A stretch of DNA of 8,605 nt from JAICLL01 sp035252155 (GTDB taxonomy: Bacteria > Planctomycetota > Planctomycetia > Pirellulales > JAICIG01): assembly GCA_035252155.1 (NCBI GenBank), contig DATFDL010000732.1:1-8605 (forward strand), given 5' to 3'. A model generated the notes under the pieces. That model saw only the letters and a list, made by a program, of their open reading frames with translations, ran no database searches and was not told the DNA's origin. Position numbers and translations under genes: made by a program. Of this stretch, positions 5,465 through 8,605 are shown piece by piece (the stretch's first letter is position 1; each line of letters starts with the position of its first letter).

Positions 5465-6496
5465 AGCCCGGGCGCTGCGCCACAACTCGCTCAGCGAGGC
5501 GACCAGGCCGGGGCTGACCGTTTGCCGGTAGGGCGAATCGGCCGGCAACTGCGCCATCAACCGGCGGTGGGCCGCGGCCAAGTTATGGTACGGCAGCGAG
5601 GGAAACAGATGATGCAGGGCGTGAAACCGCAGCCCCACCGGCGCCCAGACCTCAGAGATCAGCGGGTGGTGCGGATAATTCAATGAATCGAGCAGTTGCT
5701 CGACAAACGTCAGCTCTTCGCCGCGATGCCTGAAGCGGTGCGCCCCGAGCGTGCGCAAGTGATTCAGCGTCAACACCCCCACCGCCGTTAGATAGCAGTG
5801 CAGTGGGAAGCTGAGCGGCCACCGCCCAATGGCCAGCAGCACCACGACGGTGAGCACCAAAGCGAAGCACGCCGCTTCTTGCACGCGCCAGCTCCGCAAC
5901 TCTTTGGGCGTTGGCAACGGGCGGATATACGCAGGGTCCATTACCAGGCTCGAGGCCCGCTGATGCACCCAGCGCCGGAACCGAGGGCTGACCCAGGCGA
6001 TCGGCGCCAAAATCAAGAAACGAGCCACAGCCAGCGCGGGAATCACCAAGGGTTGCGACATGTATCGCAGAATCTCGCGTGTCGGGCTGGTGGCCAGCGG
6101 CAGATATTCGCCGTCATCGAGCGTGCCGTAGTGCTTTCGCGCATGGTGCGCCAGATGCGAACGATAGAGAAACGATGGCATCAAGAAGGGGATACCGCAG
6201 AGTGCGTTCCAGGCAAACTTGAACACCTGGAAGCCCTCGGCCCGCAGGTGCACCAGTTCATGGATGAACGAGGCCGCGCGGTAATAGGCGATGCACGAGA
6301 CGATGAACAGCAGCGCCTGGGGCAGCGAGAGCGGGGTGGCGACCTTGCGGGCTAGCCCGAAGCAAACTGCCCCGGCGCCCAACGACAATAAAAAGTCCGT
6401 CCAATAGATCCATTGCCGCGGCCGGAAGAGGTCGTGTACGATCTCGCGGGCCTCGCGAATCGAAAAGCTCGTCGAGCAATACGATCGTTTCTGCAT
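5375..6496 (-). CDS. Membrane fatty acid desaturase
   Basis: This is a di-iron, membrane-bound desaturase (or related hydroxylase) that acts on acyl chains, 373 residues from ATG 6496. The three histidine boxes are present: HELVH at 79-83, HLAHH at 114-118 and HALHH at 292-296. There is an extra conserved-looking NHLRTLGAHR at 245-254. Hydrophobic segments occur at about 31-49, 60-78, 96-110, 149-168, 207-224 and 230-246, giving the usual pattern with all boxes on the cytoplasmic side. An upstream TTG at 6529 would add 11 residues, but it cuts into the inverted repeat upstream and looks less likely than ATG 6496, which has AAGG six bases before it. Residues 345-373 are a Ser/Arg/Ala-rich tail encoded in the 90-bp overlap with the convergent acyltransferase gene. 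Positional specificity cannot be read from the sequence. Confidence 0.9.
   Translation of the reverse strand: MQKRSYCSTSFSIREAREIVHDLFRPRQWIYWTDFLLSLGAGAVCFGLARKVATPLSLPQALLFIVSCIAYYRAASFIHELVHLRAEGFQVFKFAWNALCGIPFLMPSFLYRSHLAHHARKHYGTLDDGEYLPLATSPTREILRYMSQPLVIPALAVARFLILAPIAWVSPRFRRWVHQRASSLVMDPAYIRPLPTPKELRSWRVQEAACFALVLTVVVLLAIGRWPLSFPLHCYLTAVGVLTLNHLRTLGAHRFRHRGEELTFVEQLLDSLNYPHHPLISEVWAPVGLRFHALHHLFPSLPYHNLAAAHRRLMAQLPADSPYRQTVSPGLVASLSELWRSARASARGGSSSGSLTDGSRHAADRGAPVTSVG
5457..5470. repeat. Palindrome containing the acyltransferase stop codon
   Basis: CGGGCT-GA-AGCCCG forms a six-base-pair palindrome whose centre includes the TGA stop of the acyltransferase. It resembles the CGGGCTTCAGCCCG core of a dispersed palindrome I recall from planctomycete genomes. 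It lies inside the convergent overlap, so it is also read within the desaturase tail. It could work as a weak two-sided 3'-end structure, though no T-tract follows on either side. Confidence 0.5.
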
Positions 6497-6516
6497 GGGT
6501 TGCCTTGGTTCTTGCG

Positions 6517-6542
6517 GGTGACACCACAATGCTGGTGTAACC
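6517..6542. promoter_or_regulatory. 26-bp inverted repeat, candidate operator
   Basis: GGTGACACCA and TGGTGTAACC flank the six-base spacer CAATGC. The second arm is the reverse complement of GGTTACACCA, so nine of ten positions are symmetric. The site ends 20 bp before the desaturase start codon and lies about 275 bp before the ketosynthase ATG. Size and symmetry fit a dimeric repressor site. As an alternative it could form an RNA hairpin in the desaturase leader. No regulator gene is in the window. Confidence 0.55.
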
Positions 6543-6817
6543 TGCCAAAATGGCCTGACTTACCAGATTTGCGGCGGCCCCTGCATCCGGTGTGCCGTCA
6601 AAATCTTTGTTTTGGTGGTATAGGTAGAATATGCAAGATGCGATGGAAAAAGGCAACCGCCGGAACCCAACGAGTTTGCCGGCAGGGCCGCTTGTGGGCC
6701 AACCGCCGCCCGACTAGCATAGGTCGGTGCCCTACAAACGCTTCCGTCGCTCCCGGCTGCATCCGCGCGGGGCCTAGGTGCGGTTTTGCTCACCTGTACA
6801 CCGGACCGCTCGAACGC
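6543..6817. other. Divergent intergenic region upstream of the ketosynthase gene
   Basis: About 320 bp separate the divergent desaturase and ketosynthase starts, including the inverted repeat described above. The plus frame here is open continuously into the ketosynthase, but the translation looks non-family and has no conserved motif. I therefore treat it as untranslated. An AT-richer patch at 6600-6635 contains TAGAAT (6625-6630), a possible -10 for the rightward promoter, without a well-spaced -35. The rest is GC-rich with no recognised gene. Confidence 0.5.
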
Positions 6818-8080
6818 ATGTCGCCTCTCCCGGAAGTGGTCATCACAGGGGTAGGCATTGTCAGCCCAATCGGCATCGGCAGGGACGCGTTTTGGAATTC
6901 ACTGTGCGGGCGGCGGAGCGGCGTTAGGCGGCTAACCGCGTTTGACGTGACAGGCACGGGTTTTCCTTTCGGAGGGGAAATCCACGAATTCGACGCCAAG
7001 GATTTTGTTAAACCGCGCAAAAGCCTCAAGGTGATGTCGCGCGAGATTCAATTTGGCGTAGTGGCGGCCAGCCTGGCGATGACCGACGCCAACCTACCAG
7101 CCGGGGCCGTCGATCCCGAGCGGCTGGGGGTCGTGTTCGGGGCCGATATGATGCACTGCGAGCTGGAAGAAGTCGCCAATGCGTACCGCCGCTGCACCGC
7201 CGAGGGACGGTTTGATCGGCGGCTGTGGGGCCGGTGCGCGATGGACGAGATTTATCCGCTCTGGATGCTCAAGTATCTGCCGAACATGCCGGCCTGTCAC
7301 ATTGCCATCGCCCACGACGCACGGGGGCCGAACAACTCGCACGCCATGGGCGAGTCGTCCAGCTTGACGGCCGTTGCTGAGGCGGCCCGGATCATCGAGC
7401 GCGGCGCGGCCGATGTGATGATCGCCGGGGGCGCTAGCTCGCGCATCCATCCGATCGTCTGGGCTCGCAGCCCCTTGCTGCCCGTCTCGCGCCGCGAGGA
7501 CGACCCCGCCAAAATCTCGCGCCCCTTTGACGCGCAGCGAGATGGTTTCGTCAACGGCGAAGGCGCTGGGGCGATGATCTTGGAGAATCGCCGACACGCC
7601 GAAGCGCGAGGGGCGAAGGTGCTGGCCCGGGTCGCTGGCGCGGGGGGATCGTTTGAGCCGGCGGCCAATGGCAAGCCGCTGGCGGGCGACGCCACTAGGC
7701 GTGCGATCGGCGCCGCCTTGCGCAGCGCCGGCCTGGCGGCGAGCGACGTAGGGCATGTCAACGCGCACGGGCTGAGCACGGTGGCCGACGATCGCGCCGA
7801 GGCCCACGCCATTCGCGACCTGCTGGATGAGGTGCCGGTGACGGCGCCGAAAAGTTATTTCGGCAACTTGGGGGCGGGCACGGGAGCGGTCGAGATGGCG
7901 GTCAGCGTGCTGGCGCTTGAGAAGAGCGTGGTGCCCGTTACGATCAACTACGAGCAGCCCGACCGCGATTGCCCGGTGAATGTAGTGGACCGCGAACCGC
8001 TCGCGATTTGCTCTCCGACCGCGTTGATCTTGAACCAATCGGCCACGGGACAATCGGTGGCGGTAGCGATCACGAAATAG
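6818..8080 (+). CDS. FabF-family beta-ketoacyl-ACP synthase homologue with altered catalytic triad
   Basis: The 420-residue protein has the full thiolase-fold ketosynthase layout: VVITGVGIVSPIG at the start, RGP (169-171), AARIIERGAADVMIAGG (189-205), FDAQRDGFVNGEGAG (237-251), VNAHGLST (314-321) and PKSYFGNLG (344-352). Aligned gap-free from RGP, the E. coli FabF nucleophile Cys163 falls on Glu179 (in MGESSS). The first catalytic His is kept (His317) and Lys345 is kept, but the second His is Asn350. The C-terminal GFGGTN loop is also lost (SATGQS). Chain-length factors of type II polyketide synthases and KSQ domains carry Gln at the Cys site, so a non-condensing, partner or decarboxylase role is more likely than chain elongation. 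The start at ATG 6818 matches the family N-terminus exactly; no Shine-Dalgarno is seen. The TAG stop is followed directly by the next gene's ATG. Confidence 0.88.
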   Translation: MSPLPEVVITGVGIVSPIGIGRDAFWNSLCGRRSGVRRLTAFDVTGTGFPFGGEIHEFDAKDFVKPRKSLKVMSREIQFGVVAASLAMTDANLPAGAVDPERLGVVFGADMMHCELEEVANAYRRCTAEGRFDRRLWGRCAMDEIYPLWMLKYLPNMPACHIAIAHDARGPNNSHAMGESSSLTAVAEAARIIERGAADVMIAGGASSRIHPIVWARSPLLPVSRREDDPAKISRPFDAQRDGFVNGEGAGAMILENRRHAEARGAKVLARVAGAGGSFEPAANGKPLAGDATRRAIGAALRSAGLAASDVGHVNAHGLSTVADDRAEAHAIRDLLDEVPVTAPKSYFGNLGAGTGAVEMAVSVLALEKSVVPVTINYEQPDRDCPVNVVDREPLAICSPTALILNQSATGQSVAVAITK

Positions 8081-8521
8081 ATGCTCAAACACCAGCTTTT
8101 GCATCCGAAGATCAACGAAGTGCTCGCTCGGGCGGGCCATCACGCCAAGGTGTTGATCGCCGACGGCAACTATCCGGCTTCGACGAAGCGCGGCCCGAAC
8201 GCTGAGCTGGTTTGCTTGAACCTGATGCCGGGCGTGGTGAACTGCACCCAAGTGCTCGAAGCGGTCCTCTCGGCCGTGCCGATCGACGGCGTCCATACGA
8301 TGATGTACACTCCCGACGATCCGTACACGCTCGACCGCGATCCGCCGGTGTGGGACGACTACCGCGCGGTGATCCGCTCGGCCGGACTGACGCTGTCGCT
8401 CGAGGCCATCGCCAAGTGGGACTTTTACGAGGCGGTCGAGACGCCCGACCATGTGTTGACCATTCAGACCGCCGACCAGCAACGGTTCGCCAATCTGCTG
8501 TTGTCGATTGGCGTGCGCTAG
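8081..8521 (+). CDS. RbsD/FucU family sugar mutarotase
   Basis: This 146-residue protein resembles FucU (L-fucose mutarotase) and RbsD (ribose pyranase), which interconvert sugar anomers. The N-terminal LLHPKINEVLARAGH (6-20) and IADGNYP (26-32) match the family, with the conserved His20 and Asp28. DFYEAV at 114-119 corresponds to the family FYERA segment. The C-terminal Y-x-N motif is F-A-N here (136-138), so a conserved Tyr is replaced by Phe and activity or specificity may differ. The length is close to the roughly 140 residues of E. coli FucU. Its ATG abuts the ketosynthase stop codon with no spacing and no own Shine-Dalgarno, which suggests translational coupling. No other fucose or ribose gene is visible, so the physiological sugar is unknown. 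Confidence 0.88.
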   Translation: MLKHQLLHPKINEVLARAGHHAKVLIADGNYPASTKRGPNAELVCLNLMPGVVNCTQVLEAVLSAVPIDGVHTMMYTPDDPYTLDRDPPVWDDYRAVIRSAGLTLSLEAIAKWDFYEAVETPDHVLTIQTADQQRFANLLLSIGVR

Positions 8522-8605
8522 CGCTCCGTAAAGCGTGAGTTCATGTGTACATTGTTCCCGGATGTCATTCCTGGGTGCCACGGCATCCGCCGCGGCGCGG
8601 TTGGC
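8522..8605. other. Intergenic end of window, possible repeat start
   Basis: No gene is visible in the last 84 bp. From about 8573, 'gggtgccacggcatcc' followed by a GC-rich stretch resembles the beginning of a GGGTGCCAC-type dispersed repeat that I recall from planctomycete genomes, cut by the window edge. A weak CCCGG/CCTGGG pairing at 8557-8575 lacks a T-tract, so no terminator is claimed. Confidence 0.3.

Noticed and set aside
5798..6355. 185-codon open frame on the plus strand
   Set aside because: It is antisense to the desaturase and gives a Gln/His/Arg-rich product with no motif.
6413..6817. N-terminal extension of the ketosynthase by 135 codons
   Set aside because: The extension overlaps the desaturase gene antisense and lacks similarity to the family, which begins at the Met of MSPLPEVVITGVG.
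7094..8581. 495-codon open frame on the minus strand
   Set aside because: It runs antisense across both the ketosynthase and the mutarotase. The translation is rich in Arg, His and Gly, as expected for a GC-rich shadow.
1..8605. CRISPR array, tRNA, rRNA or insertion sequence
   Set aside because: No regular spaced repeats, no cloverleaf with a CCA-like end, no rRNA stretch and no transposase with terminal repeats were seen on either strand.

Overview
The window looks like the chromosome of a GC-rich planctomycete, probably of the Pirellulales type. This rests on three things seen here: two copies of a short palindrome that reads as VGQAF(QPD) on the minus strand, a motif I recognise from planctomycete intergenic DNA; sparse Shine-Dalgarno signals; and loosely packed genes with repeat-filled gaps. 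No rRNA, tRNA, CRISPR array, insertion sequence or phage gene was found. Lineage is inferred from style and family resemblance, not from a marker gene.

Left part (1-2161). A patatin-like lipid hydrolase on the minus strand runs off the left edge. A repeat-bearing gap follows, then a minus-strand ATP-dependent DNA ligase with an N-terminal SWIM zinc-finger signature. A small three-helix membrane protein diverges from the ligase, with 48 bp between the two starts.

Middle (2162-4130). A secreted, planctomycete-style protein with an internal duplication and a Phe/Gly-rich tail is followed by a 260-bp gap holding four consecutive hairpins, the last with a T7 tract. Next is a short-chain dehydrogenase that closely resembles 3-hydroxyacyl-CoA dehydrogenase type 2 (HSD17B10-like).

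Right part (4131-8605). This is a lipid-flavoured neighbourhood. It holds a two-lobed GNAT-like acyltransferase (+), a membrane fatty acid desaturase (-) whose 3' end overlaps the acyltransferase by 90 bp, a divergent FabF-family ketosynthase (+), and a FucU/RbsD-type sugar mutarotase whose ATG directly follows the ketosynthase stop codon. The ketosynthase has lost the catalytic Cys (now Glu) and one catalytic His (now Asn), so it is probably not a normal condensing enzyme. A 26-bp near-perfect inverted repeat lies just upstream of the desaturase start, in the desaturase/ketosynthase divergent region, and is a good operator candidate.

Five of the eight genes (patatin, SDR, acyltransferase, desaturase, ketosynthase-like) point to acyl-chain or membrane-lipid metabolism. 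The most interesting hypothesis is that the acyltransferase, desaturase and catalytically altered ketosynthase belong to one lipid-tailoring function. Their strands differ, so they are not a single operon and the link is inferred.
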